From assembly GCA_030549495.1 (NCBI GenBank), contig JAUIRK010000035.1:62001-126000 (forward strand): 64,000 nucleotides of DNA. Reading direction: 5' to 3'. The notes under the pieces were generated by a model. That model was not told the origin of the DNA. It saw only the letters and a program-made list of their open reading frames with translations, and did no database searches. The translations under genes were made by a program, and so were the position numbers. Below, piece after piece: positions 21,787-31,959 of the stretch (position 1 is its first letter; every line of letters starts with the position of its first letter). This DNA is from Nectonema munidae (lineage: Eukaryota > Nematomorpha > Nectonematoida > Nectonematidae).

Positions 21787-22690
21787 ATGGACATAACTTT
21801 TGTTGAGAGCGAAAAAGGAAAGAAGTTGTGTTTGGATGGATATCTATATATAGTGAACAATAAGATTTACTGGAAATGTGAAATGTGCAAAAAAAGTAAA
21901 GGCTCAGCACGTGTCAATGTCAATGATAGTATCCAGAAAAGAAGCGAGAATCACAACCATAAAAGAGGGGCGTGAGTAAGGTTGGTTAGATACTCGGTTT
22001 CGATAACTCAAAGTCTTGGGTTCGATCCTGCATCAAGCCTACTTTCCTTATAGTTCGATAAAAGCGGCGCAATTGTGCCTTCTCGATGAAAACACCCCAC
22101 GGTACCTTTACCTATAAAAGAAATGCCACTAAAATTGATGCCACTAAAGCCATGGAGAAAGTGAAAGAGTATGCAATAAATAGTAAAGATACACCACCAC
22201 ATCATAATGTATCATGTGCTTCACTGGAAGTAAGTGCTGTTGCAGTGATGAAGCTCCCCTCAGTATCAAATATGAAAAGAACCATAATACGCGCAAGGGA
22301 AAATACTGGACCTGCTTTGCCTAATAGCAACCTCGATCTTAACATCCCAGAAGAGTTTACCAAAAGCATCAAAGGAGATTTATTCCTTATTTATGACTCT
22401 GGTCCGACAAATGATCGTATTTTAATTTTTGCAACCGAAAGCAATCTCGATATATTAGCACGTTATAAGCAATGGTAAGCTGGTGGAACTTTTAAAACTG
22501 TACCTTTGATTTTTGGTTAACTCCATATAATACATGACTTGAAGTCAGGTAATATAATACCTCTCGTATGTGAACTGTTACCTAACAAAAATGAAGAAAT
22601 ATATAAGAGATTCTTGAAGGAGAAAAAATCCCTATATTCCAACCAATGACAATAATGATGGATTTTGAACTTGCCATGGTATCTTATAGT
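21787..22690 (+). pseudogene. MULE transposase with FLYWCH zinc finger, interrupted by a SINE
   Basis: From 21787 the frame reads FVESEKGKKLCLDGYLY, then KIYWKCEMCKKS and, at the end, NHNHK, the pattern of a FLYWCH finger (F...G...Y...W.C...C....H.H). A SINE cuts in at 21967. After it, the same protein resumes as ATKIDATKAMEKVKEY, LPSVSNMKRTIIRAREN, a LIYDSG block and ILIFATESNLDILARYKQW. After a stop come AGGTFKTVPLIFG and LKSGNIIPLVCELLPNKNEE with a frameshift, then MMDFELA. These blocks are the N-terminal and first catalytic parts of FLYWCH MULE transposases. The catalytic C-terminal half is missing. Confidence 0.75.
21967..22113 (+). mobile_element. tRNA-like SINE, copy 1, with 8-bp target duplication
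   Basis: A 147-bp unit starting GGGGCGTGAG with an A-box-like GGTTGGTTAGATAC, a B box GGTTCGATCC at 22019-22028, and a 3' end GGTACCTTTACCT. It is flanked by ATAAAAGA at 21959-21966 and 22114-22121. The 3' tail is built of ACCTTT units instead of poly-A. Copy 2 is at 30899-31046 and copy 3 at 42985-43100. Confidence 0.75.
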
Positions 22691-23254
22691 AAATATTAGA
22701 AAGAATGTAGTTATATTTTTTTTCGAGCAATCTGCCTTTCGAGTAATTTGATAGTTGGAGAAATTATTTTTCGAGCAATTTACTGTCGAGCTTTGCCGGT
22801 ACCCTTTCTAAGAGACATTCAAATAAGCTGTTTTTTAATTTAAAATATAGATTTTGGAATGTTTGCAGGCATAAAGTAATTTTCCTTCTAAAACATTAAA
22901 AGAAGAGGATAAAGTGTACTAAAAGGATCGATATTTTTATTATTCTCAATATTACAAAAGACGTCAACTAAAAAAATAGGATATTTATTGGTCATTTTTA
23001 AGACGCCATGGAAATTAAATATAAGAGGATATAGAAAATAAAAAAGAAGAAGGAGAGTTAGCTCGCATTAACTACGCCATCATTGGTCCGAACTTCAAAC
23101 ACCACATTTTTTCTAATTAACTCTCAAAATCAATGAGAAATGTATAAATTATTTCTCATATCTTGAAATATATATTTTATTATATCAATGTGTCATTTCT
23201 ATTGTACTAAATTTAATAGTTTGTTAAAATAAATTTGAGTTTCAAAAAAACACG

Positions 23255-23465
23255 GCCCAGTTCAGAATACTTGAATACTTTAAAATATTCGAAGCCAACT
23301 CTTACATCCAGCTTCCACTAAAGAAGGACCACTACCCCACATGCTTGCAAAAATAAAACAAGTTTTTTTAATTTTCTAAAACAGTTTAAAAATTAAAATT
23401 TTTACTTAAAATATATTCGATTCAAAAATTTTATTAGACCGACTCTGACTTAGCAACCCTAATTT
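23255..23465. repeat. Interspersed repeat, copy B (inverse orientation, AGGGTTGC tip)
   Basis: On the minus strand it starts TTAGGGTTGCTAAGTCAGAG and contains GCAAGCATGTGGGGTAGTGG, CTTCTTTAGTGGAAGC and a GAATATTTTAAAGTATTC word, colinear with copy A at 21005-21215. AGGGTTGC plus GAGTCGG tips suggest a non-autonomous hAT family. Confidence 0.5.
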
Positions 23466-23966
23466 TTAAATTTCAACTTGCTAGGCGTGGATTTAAAACA
23501 AAATTTTTCTTCCTCAATCATATCCAGTGCTCCCTGGTTTGACCGCCACCTTTTGTACCGTCAACAAATGGCGTTTAAAATTATTTCTCGGTTGTTCGTT
23601 TGATCAAATATACGTGGTGGATTTTTGCGGGTTGGCTGAAATTAGTTTATAGCTGCTGCTGCGAAAGTGTAACAAAATCCTACATTTTTCCCTAAGAGTA
23701 CTTACTTTTATGGAAATACTTTCTCAGTTTAAAAACAAAGCTTTGTTTTGAACTGATAGATTATACTCATATAGAGATAGTATAATGTAGTGGCTAACAA
23801 CAACAACAACATCAAATATACATTTTCAAATATCAAAACAAAATTTTCGCTAAAAATCAGAAAAAATTAAATATTTTTATTACTTTGAAAATAGTTCACA
23901 CATCAATCAAATTTTGAATTTTTTAGGTTAAGATATATCTCATTGACTCATTTGATTGGATATTAA

Positions 23967-24086
23967 CCCGTTAACGACCAAACATCTATTAATTTTCTAA
24001 TGTAAAGCAGAAGATTTGTATTAAAGAGCATTGATAAACGCAGACGATTTTATTTTTGTAAAGTCGACTCTCTGGCCGTTAACGGG
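23967..24086. mobile_element. 120-bp MITE with TTAA duplication
   Basis: TTAA at 23963-23966 and 24087-24090 flank a 120-bp segment. Its ends, CCCGTTAACGACCA and CCCGTTAACGGCCA (reverse complement of the right end), are inverted repeats with one mismatch. TTAA target use and CCC tips suggest mobilisation by a piggyBac-type transposase. Confidence 0.8.
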
Positions 24087-24577
24087 TTAAAGCGACAAAT
24101 GATAGGAAAAACTTATCTACCTTTCAAGACAGGTACTAATTCAGGTCTAATTTGTACCTTTTATTTTCACTTTTAGTTTCTTTTAGAGATGGCTGCACGA
24201 ATTTAATAATTTCTTAACCACAGCACACGCTGTTGCTACTCAAATCAGAATTTATAGATCCTGCCTAAGTTAGAGGTTTAAATTTGAGAAAAATCTTTGG
24301 TTTTTCTGGAAATATATGATATATTAATAACTATAATAAAATAGGTACTATCAATAAATTCATACTTTTAAAATGCACATAAGAACTCATATTATACCAA
24401 AGAGAACGTGCTCTGTGCTTATACCGGCATAAAACGGGTATTAAGGAGGTTTATACAGATCGGTGGTTGTGCGCGTTACTGTCCATGATCCTCACGGCCC
24501 ACTCCCAAGTTCAGTGTTGAGCATGACATAGTGCGCTTATTTTTTTAAAGGATGTGGTTCTGCGGGATTAATAAAAC

Positions 24578-24931
24578 ATGAACAGGAATATTGAAACTAT
24601 TTTAAACAATTTTTTTGACTTCAAATCAAATAAAATTATTATTTTAATTAGTGAAAGTATGTTCATTCATTTGAAAAGTATCTATTTTTATTCTCATGGC
24701 TGTTCTATACATGCAAACTACAAAAGAATTTCATTCGAAGAAGAAAAAATTGTAACGAGATTGGAGATTTTAGATCTTGCTGAAGGAAAAGAAGCTAGAA
24801 AATCTTATAGTTCAATGATGAATCTGGCAGTGCATTTGCCCCGCTTTGTTTCTGAAGATCAATTAGATACTTTGAACCAGGATTGCAGAGTCAGAGATTT
24901 TACAGGGATAGGAGTCTGCGTTTTAATCTAA
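24578..24931 (+). pseudogene. Small open frame with a possible hAT-like C-terminal fragment
   Basis: A 117-codon open frame. The second half reads TRLEILDLAEGKEARKSYSS, MMNLAVHLPRFVSEDQLDTL then NQDC, similar in feel to the PRFV..DQ...L..EW block upstream of the C-terminal ER-FS motif in some hAT transposases. The last residues translate a GAGTCAGAGATTTTACAGGG repeat shared with 25455-25490. The first half is unrecognised. It may be a fragment of the autonomous partner of the GCAAGCATRTGG repeats. Weak assignment. Confidence 0.3.
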
Positions 24932-24959
24932 TAAAATTTTGCATTTTTTAAGTATTTTA

Positions 24960-25660
24960 AATGATTAAAAATCGCAAGCATGTGGATTGTGGAGTATCCC
25001 TTCTTATCAAAACGAGGGGTAAGAGTTAGAGTACATTCTTAAAAAAATTAGAGGGGACGTACCTTATTTTTTTATAATTTTAAAAATTATTATAAAGGAA
25101 TTTTTGTCGAATGAACACACCACCATTATTATCCGACATTACACTAGCTCCCAATCCCATCATAACTGCAGGGCTTTTATCTAGTCGAATTACCTTGTTT
25201 GTAGTTGTGAGTACACGACTACTTTCTAACTAGAAAACGCTCTAGAGCGAAAACAAACTCATAATACACATCTATTAGGATTGAGTTCATTCCCGATTCT
25301 TCAATTTCGAATCTAATCACGTGAATAACGAGTGAAGACAAATAATTTGAAGATTTATAGCTTTTCACAAACGCATCATGCATGAAAGTAGCTTGTTAAA
25401 TTCATGCCTTTTACAACAGTTCGATGAATTAAAAGTTTCATTATACCAGCAGGAGTCGCAGTCAGAGTCGGAGAATTTAAAGGGATAGGAGTTGGAGCCT
25501 GTGTCCAATAAAATTAAGAAATAATTTTTTAAGTATTTTAAATATTAAGAAATAAATAGTTTAATTTTATTAAGAATATTGGGTGACCATTCTTTAGTCG
25601 AAGTCGAAAGCGAAGATACCTTAGTTAGAAAGAACAAGTAAGGTTGTTAAATGTGTTTTT
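24960..25660. repeat. Interspersed repeat fragments, copies C and D
   Basis: ATCGCAAGCATGTGGATTGTGG at about 24972-24993 and a block at 25445-25650 with CAGTCAGAGTCGGAGAA, GACCATTCTTTAGTCGAAGT and AAGGTTGTTAAATG match parts of copies A and B. The two pieces are separated by about 400 bp of unrecognised DNA, and the boundaries are uncertain. Confidence 0.4.
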
Positions 25661-25888
25661 AAATAGCAAATTAATATTTCTTCTAGAAAATATTGAGAAA
25701 AAGCTTAGGATAAATGATTTTTCCATTTCAAATTTATTATAATTTAGATTACTTTGTTTATTGAGGCGAAAAATAGTAATTTCATTAAACCTTCATTTGG
25801 AAGTGGCTTTCAAATGAAAACATCTCATTTTAAAATTTTAATAAACTATTTTGTTTCAATAAATAGTTAAATAAAAATGTGAACATAC

Positions 25889-26056
25889 CTTGCAAACAGA
25901 GGAGAATAATTGCGTAGGAGATATAAAAAGTCTCGAACAAAGGATGAAAGTTGAGGAGAATTTTTTGTCGGCAGAATAAGAAGATGTAGGAATAAATTTA
26001 CGAATAAGGAATTGAAGGGAAGTAGTATGTGATGTAGGGTCCTTGCCATGGTAATT
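25889..26056 (-). CDS. RASGEF1-like: RASGEF1-like gene, upstream visible exon (start of RasGEF_N domain)
   Basis: A 168-nt phase-0 exon on the minus strand between a T-rich TTTTTTTAG acceptor and a GTATGT donor. In the frame fixed by the downstream exons it encodes 56 residues, including SLQFLIRKFIPTSSYSADKK and FSSTFILCSRLFISPTQLFS. This is the opening helix pair of a RasGEF_N domain (S-L--LI----PT---Y-D--F--TF-L--R-F--P--L), and it joins AIMAEQNALL of the next exon without gap or stop. The longest ATG frame through this region is a different frame and is not coding. The start codon must lie further upstream (coordinates above 26056) and was not found. Confidence 0.75.
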
Positions 26057-26105
26057 CTAAAAAAACATTGAGAGAAAATATATGCTAAAAAGAAATACAA
26101 TAAGA

Positions 26106-26523
26106 CACTGGCGGATTTAAAGGGGCGGAACTGGCGTGCGTCTCGATTAAAATTGCACTGCCAATTGCTTGAAAATTTTTCTTGATCTAATTCTTTTCGT
26201 AGAACTCAAATATTATGATGCTTTCTGCAACTCATTTTTTAGATTCAATCTTTCCCTAATGTGAGAAGCCCTAAAAAGTTTTTTATGTTTGGATCGTAGT
26301 TAAGTGTGACACTAATTAATTTTATATTGTGCAATTTTTTTTTGTAAATTTATTATTTAAACACATCAAGTTTTACCACATCAATTCACTTCGCAGTTCA
26401 ATGAATGAGGATCGTTTTAATGATCTCATTCTTCTTGTTTTAAAAATTTTGATAAAGCTTAAATTTGAGTTCTAGTTTAGTAAAATCCGCCCCCGAATGC
26501 CAATTTCTAGATCCGCCCCTGTA
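26106..26523. mobile_element. MITE with GGCGGAT ends
   Basis: The left side CACTGGCGGATTTAAAGGGG and the reverse complement of the right side, CAGGGGCGGATCTAG, are imperfect inverted repeats. A second GGGGCGG word is repeated inside each end. TAAGACA occurs at the left edge and just outside the right edge (26522-26528), suggesting a 7-8 bp duplication and hAT affinity. The interior is non-coding. Confidence 0.55.
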
Positions 26524-26529
26524 AGACAT

Positions 26530-27590
26530 GATATGTATATTAAGAAATCAGATCTAAAACATGGCTATAATGTTGTATACAAAGAAAAATAAAAATACTC
26601 TACATAAAAAATATTTGAAATATTACGTTAATTGTATTAATATTATTAATTTTCACTTAAATATCCACAATTGTAAGAACTAAATTTGTAAATATGAATG
26701 ATATGAAAACTTGACTTGAAATTTCTGGATATTTTATATTTGAATGATGCTAAATTATTTGATTAGTTATTGTTTTTTTAGTGAAATTAAGTATACTTGA
26801 TACTAACAAACAATCAAATTAATAAAATTTAAAATACAATTACCTATATATAAAAAAAAAACGGAATAGTAAATTTTGTGTAATATAAGAAATAGAATAA
26901 AAACTTAACTTATTAATAGAAAAATTGCCAAAATTTTCAAAATCATTTTAAAAGTAAATTTAAATATTTTAGCTACTGAAATTTGATATCTTCACAAAAA
27001 ATTTTTTATAGGTTAACTTTAGTTTGCTTAATATTGCAAAGAATATATTTTAATTATAAACGATGTATTGCCTAAAATTTAAACATGTTCAGAATTATTT
27101 ATCAAAATTATTTAATTCCAAAATTTTAGAAAAAAATTTATTATCACAGGGCAAATTCATGTATTATTTTCTGAAATAATATATATTCATGAAAATTATT
27201 TTCAAAAATATTAGTAATGACTAAAAAATATTCAAAAAAAGATTGTGGATAATAAAAGGATAGATGGGAGCGGCTGTAAAATAATTTTAAATACATTTAA
27301 TCTTTTTAAGCTAATAACTATAAAAACTAGATAACAAAACTAATTTATTGTAAACATAAAAATCAACTAAGTCTGTAAAAATTACTTGAAAATATCTATT
27401 ATCCATAATTCATCATATGAAAATTTATAAATGAGAACAAAACAAAAAAAACTAGGGTAAAAAAAGAAACAAAAAACTTAAAAAAAATTTAATCATGAAA
27501 TAAGTATTTGTTAATAATTAAAAAACTTCTTCAATTCGTTGTAATGAAATATTTTTCTCATATTAATTAATATATCATATAATGGAGGGG
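26530..27590. other. Very AT-rich DNA, no feature seen
   Basis: Low-complexity A/T sequence. No coding segment or element end was recognised. Confidence 0.5.
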
Positions 27591-27639
27591 TTAATTCTTG
27601 GGAATCAGAGCCCGCGCTAATCAAAAGCAGGTGTTGGGG

Positions 27640-27990
27640 GCGTAAAGTGCCCCCCCCCCCCCTATTTTTCTCAGATATTAGTAAGTTTTTATAAATATTT
27701 TTAATGTTATATATATATTTCAACAATGCTGAATTCAGTGGTGATGTCCATTTTTTTTTATCAAAATCAATCAAACCTATCAAAAATTGATTTATATTTG
27801 ACAGATCATCTCAAAAAGGAACTTTTTATACTTATATAAAGTTTTTTACAGATGTATACCCATTTTCAAATACGCTGAATTCAGTGGTGATATTAATTTT
27901 TATGAAAATCAATCAAACCTGTCAAAAAATTGATCTAAATGTGACAGCTCATTTCAAAAAGGAAGTTTTTATTTCTTTTACGACATTTTA
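27640..27990. repeat. Truncated copy of the satellite-bearing TTAA element (left end plus two satellite units)
   Basis: GTGTTGGGGGCGTAAAGTGC at about 27632-27651 and the following C run match the left end of the element at 34074. Two consecutive satellite-1 units then begin CTGAATTCAGTGGTGAT at about 27728 and 27871. The outermost CCCTATTA tip is missing and the array ends at about 27990. Confidence 0.7.
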
Positions 27991-27999
27991 ACGAGGTTT

Positions 28000-28133
28000 T
28001 ACCGTCAATTCAGAATGCTCGATGGAAGTCCAAAGCAATTTTTGTTCTCATAGCTTATTTTCTTTTGCCTAAATGCATTAGAAATCTCTGCTTATTTTAT
28101 TGCATTGATTGGCAAGAAATATGGTTTCGGACC
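28000..28133 (+). pseudogene. Fragment of the unclassified transposase family (copy of the 16.2-kb sequence)
   Basis: The plus strand reads LPSIQNARWKSKAIFVLIAY, then FLLPKCIRN and WQEIWFRTK. At nucleotide level it is nearly identical to the minus strand of about 16078-16215, so the two share a recent common source. It stops abruptly at the junction with a LINE fragment. Confidence 0.7.
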
Positions 28134-28650
28134 AAAACTGAATCAACCAAAAACATCGAATCATCTGCAACATACCTCAATAAAACTATTACATCTTGCA
28201 TCCAAGCATCTACCCCAAACAATCAACAATTCAAAAAGCAAAACACCTACTTTTGGAATTCTCAACTTATATCCCTCAAAAAAGAACTTTGAGCCTCACT
28301 AAAACGATTAAGAAAATCATATACCCCTTCCTCTATCCAATTTTACTTCACCCTCAAACTTAAATACAAAAGCGCTATCACACAAGCTAAGAAACAATCT
28401 TGGATCAAGTTATGCAACCAAACCCCCTTAAATCCATGGCATCTAATAAACAAACTCAAAAACAATAAATCTCAAAATCCTCTACCAGAGCACCTTCTTC
28501 CAAACTCTAACACCACCACACACATCAATCCCCCTTTCTTAAACTCCCTTTTCCCTTCTTATACACGAGATTCAGATAATATCTTCAACATAATGATTAG
28601 GAAAACAGTTCATCATCATCTTACACATAACACTTACACAAAAGATATAT
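28134..28650 (+). pseudogene. Non-LTR retrotransposon ORF2 fragment (linker between endonuclease and reverse transcriptase)
   Basis: The frame continues open across the junction and reads FWNSQLISLKKEL, a TGA stop, then ASLKRLRKSYTPSSIQFYFT, LKYKSAITQAKKQSWIKLCN and PWHLINKLKNN. This is the W-N-EL..LRK...R.L..........Y...I..AK..SW..... segment found between the endonuclease and reverse transcriptase of several LINE clades. Codon use is C-rich compared with the surroundings, consistent with a different origin. No reverse transcriptase catalytic motif is present. Confidence 0.65.
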
Positions 28651-28659
28651 AGACGACAT

Positions 28660-30125
28660 AAGAGGTACGAGTTTTTATGTAGTGAACATAACTAAGTGAA
28701 TTTTTTTCTTCTAGTTTTAAAATAGCTTTAGGAAGCTTTAGTTAATCGGGGGTTGATAGTCTATGTTTTTTTCAAAAAAAAAATTATTTTTAAAAGCACT
28801 TAACATTTTAACTTTTCATAAGTTTTTATTAATTTCATGATACCACGTTGCAATTTATTAAAGAGAAATAATCGTTCTATTTCGTTAATGTAAGAATGAT
28901 TATTAATTATTATTCATAGCAAGGTCTCTATGGTATATAAATTATAATTTGTTGATTGTGCGTTCACTGATCATTTCTCAATTTTGTTATTGATTTATGC
29001 GTGACACTATATAGCGTGTCTTACTGATTATATTACATCCATAATACATATTTATGCAAAAAAAATAATATATAGGCATAACTTCTATTTTAGTTCTATA
29101 GCGTCACTCACACCTCTAGTAAGCATTTTTCGTTGAGTACTATTTATTAACAGTATTTAGAGACTAACTTTAAGTTAATTCGAAAGATGTTTTGCATTTC
29201 TTAATCGTTTTTAGCATGAAATATACCAAATTAAACTTATTTTATGGGGTTTAAAATTATACAAGTCAAACATGAAAAATTTATAGTATAAAATAAAAAA
29301 TTTCTATTTATTAAATTGTTTTAACAAAACATGTTCTATGTCGTAAAATCTTTTAACTGTTGAACTAAGGGGAGGCAAAATTGAAAAATGATATTGTAAA
29401 ACATTTTTGATTAAATATACTATTGTGTTTTAAGGAATTGAAAGTGCCTAATAAGTTTTAATTAAATAACAATTATGTCTTTTTACGAATTGAAATTGCC
29501 AAAGGGAGAAACAGTGATAGTAAACAATTAAAGACTTTGAGATTATACAATTTTCCCTTAAAGTTTTAAAAAAATTACTTTAGAAAAATCACTCTTAAAA
29601 TAAAATGCTTATAAGGTAAATACTCAGAAATCTGTTTTTTTTTATTTATCATAACCTCTCTGTAGACAAAAAATCGTATTAAAAATTTGGAATGAAATAT
29701 AAATAAAAAAACTATATTGAATTTATCAATATTGTATTTTTTGTGGTTATTTTCTCTCATATACTTTAATATAACTAAAAAATTACTATTTAAAATAAAA
29801 GGATAGTTTTTATTTTAACGGTTAGTGGTGGTGAATATATTCTTTAAAAAAGATAACAATCTTAATATTTTATTAGAATAATTTGGCATTTATTATTTTT
29901 ATACTACTCATCTGTCATCTCTGCCCGCCTTCTCTTCACTCATCGTATCCTAAAGGTTGTTAGCAACATAGATGAATGAACGTTCTTTCTTGCTAAGTTA
30001 AAGATTTTTAAAACACGCTAAATGTTGATGCGTGTTTACCATTGGTTATATTACTGATGTATGATCGATGCATGATTAAATCTTTGCGCGTGGATTGTTG
30101 GCATTCAAGGTGTAATTGGTGCATT
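28660..30125. other. Intergenic DNA, no feature seen
   Basis: AT-rich sequence with no supported gene or element. The minus-strand frame 29575-29760 has no recognisable content. Confidence 0.5.
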
Positions 30126-30134
30126 GCTAAAATC

Positions 30135-30775
30135 ACTTCATGATGGAAAAGATTACAGCTTGCATTCATCTACCTTTTTGCCAAGTTGTTATTATCGGGT
30201 ATGGCATACAATGATTCAAGGGTTAAAATAAGCTATTTCCCTCAAATTAAGTAGAAACATGGCGTGTGATACGTCAAAATGTTGCAAATTTTATACTGAA
30301 TTTAAATATGCAACTAATTTTAGATACATATATTCATTAAAAAAGTTAGTTACTCTATACTAAATTCAACATCGATTATTGATTTTAAACTTTTGTTTTC
30401 AAAAAGATAAAAATCAAGGGACTACTTTTTCTTTGTTGTTATATTACTTTTAATTAATCAATGCGCTAATGATATTCTATTTATAATTGAGACTTCAATA
30501 AAACCACTCAATATGAAAAAGATTATAACTTGCTTTTATCCTACTTTTTTACTGATTATTATTATTGTTGTGTAAAAGATACAACGATGTTAAAATCAAC
30601 CTTCATGTTAAGTCGAATCATGGCGTGTAACCCATCAAAATATTGGCAGTTTTATACTCAATTTGAAATCTATTTTTTATTATTAAAATATTATGTAGTG
30701 CAGGTTCTTACTTTTATTCTAATTTCAATATTGATTATTGATTTAAAATTTCTTTTAACTATCCTGTGAAACTTT
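30135..30775. repeat. Old tandem duplication, two units offset by 370 bp
   Basis: The unit around 30142-30410 (GGAAAAGATTACAGCTTGC; CATGGCGTGTGATACGTCAA; CGATTATTGATTTTAAACTT) is repeated at 30512-30770 (GAAAAAGATTATAACTTGC; CATGGCGTGTAACCCATCAA; TGATTATTGATTTAAAATTT) in the same order. Function is unknown. The frame at 30530-30769 is translated repeat. Confidence 0.6.
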
Positions 30776-30898
30776 ATGTTAATTCAATAGTTAAAAAAAG
30801 TTTCCCTATACTTTAAGTTAGCAAAAAGATTATTTAAAAAATATTAAAATATTTTTACGTTGTAAGAGTGGGTTTATATATTCTTTTATATAAAAAAT

Positions 30899-31046
30899 GG
30901 GCGTGAGTAGTATTGGTTAGATGCTGGATTCGATAACTCAAGGTCTTGGGTTCGATTCCGCATCAAGCCTGCTTTCCTCATAGTTCGATACAAGCGGCGC
31001 AATTGTGCCTTCTCGATGAAAACACCCCGGGGTACCTTTACCTTTA
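30899..31046 (+). mobile_element. tRNA-like SINE, copy 2
   Basis: Starts GGGCGTGAGTAGTATTGG, carries a perfect B box GGTTCGATTCC at 30949-30959, and ends with GGTACCTTTACCTTTA. It matches copy 1 (21967-22113) over its full length with few differences. No clear target duplication. The downstream half beyond the tRNA-like part (GTTCGATACAAGCGGCGCAA) is shared by all copies and is not tRNA-like. Confidence 0.75.
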
Positions 31047-31049
31047 ACA

Positions 31050-31950
31050 TTTTAGTAAATTTATTAATTTTTTTTTCATTCCTGATTGATAAATTTCTTA
31101 TTTTGAATTGTGATAAATTCACAGTTTTTACTCATTTTATTGTTCTAATTTCACTTATGCTATAATTGATATAAAAATACATTTTTTTTCAAAAAATAAT
31201 ATATTGTAGCTATTTATAAAATGATTTTAAATGTTGCTTTATCAATTAATCAACTTTTTAACTGTTTCCTAATAAATTTTGCATAACATTCCAGTTATGA
31301 TAGCAATCCTATGTAAATCACGATAGAGGATTTGCATACCATCATATCAAGATAAGGGAAGCGTTTTTTACTTGCCCCTCATTATTTCAATAAGATACTC
31401 TATGATAAATTTAAATCAACAAATTGCAAACTATAGTAAGTATTTATATATAAATAGAAGTGTCTCTGAACACACACATACATATCTCTTTATTGCTTTT
31501 TGTTCAACAAAAATTAATGACAGCATTTACAAAATTTGAGCTAATTTCTTTGTTGAGTTTTAAAAAAACAGAAGTTTTAATATCTTCCAAATCCTCAAAA
31601 GGTTGGACAAAGGAGATCTATGGGTATGTAATTTTTAATCAATTGTAAATCAAATCAATCGATTTAAGTTAGTCTTATAATTTTTGGCGTATCAAAAAAC
31701 AAACTTGTGCAGTAGGTATATGAAAGTTTTTTTATTTTTCTTTATAGCCCGTGGAGTTTTTATGCTCAAGTTAGAATAATATATAAAATTTTCTATTTAA
31801 CTTTAAAAAATTTCCACCTTGGACCGACAAACTCTTTTTCAAGTTTAAAAAATTCAATTTTATTTGATAAAACACCATGAATATATTAATATTATGAGTT
31901 TGTTAAAAGAAATTTAAAATGAACAAATCTTGCATCATTTTAATTGCACG
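31050..31950. other. Intergenic DNA, no feature seen
   Basis: AT-rich, with no coding or repeat feature that can be supported. Confidence 0.5.
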
Positions 31951-31959
31951 CTCGCCACA

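Larger units (their letters stand above)
21516..22803 (+). mobile_element. Mutator-like element (MULE) with 9-bp target duplication and long inverted ends
   Basis: CTTTCTAAG occurs at 21507-21515 and 22804-22812, the 9-bp duplication typical of Mutator-like elements. Long inverted ends share GTAAATTGCTCGAAA, AATAATTTCTC, AACTATC and CTCGAAAGGCAGATT in the same order at about 21532-21595 and, reverse-complemented, at 22718-22790. The outermost right-end bases (GGTACCGGCAAAGC, reverse complement) have no counterpart on the left, so the left tip is probably trimmed. The interior has a FLYWCH-type transposase pseudogene and a SINE. Confidence 0.75.

Noticed and set aside
25867-26100. 77-codon minus-strand ATG frame with a hydrophobic product
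   Set aside because: The splice-bounded segment in another frame gives a clear RasGEF_N start and joins downstream exons, so this frame is a shadow.
30940-30970. Possible genuine tRNA gene (perfect B box)
   Set aside because: No cloverleaf can be completed; the unit is repeated at three sites and ends in a SINE-like tail.
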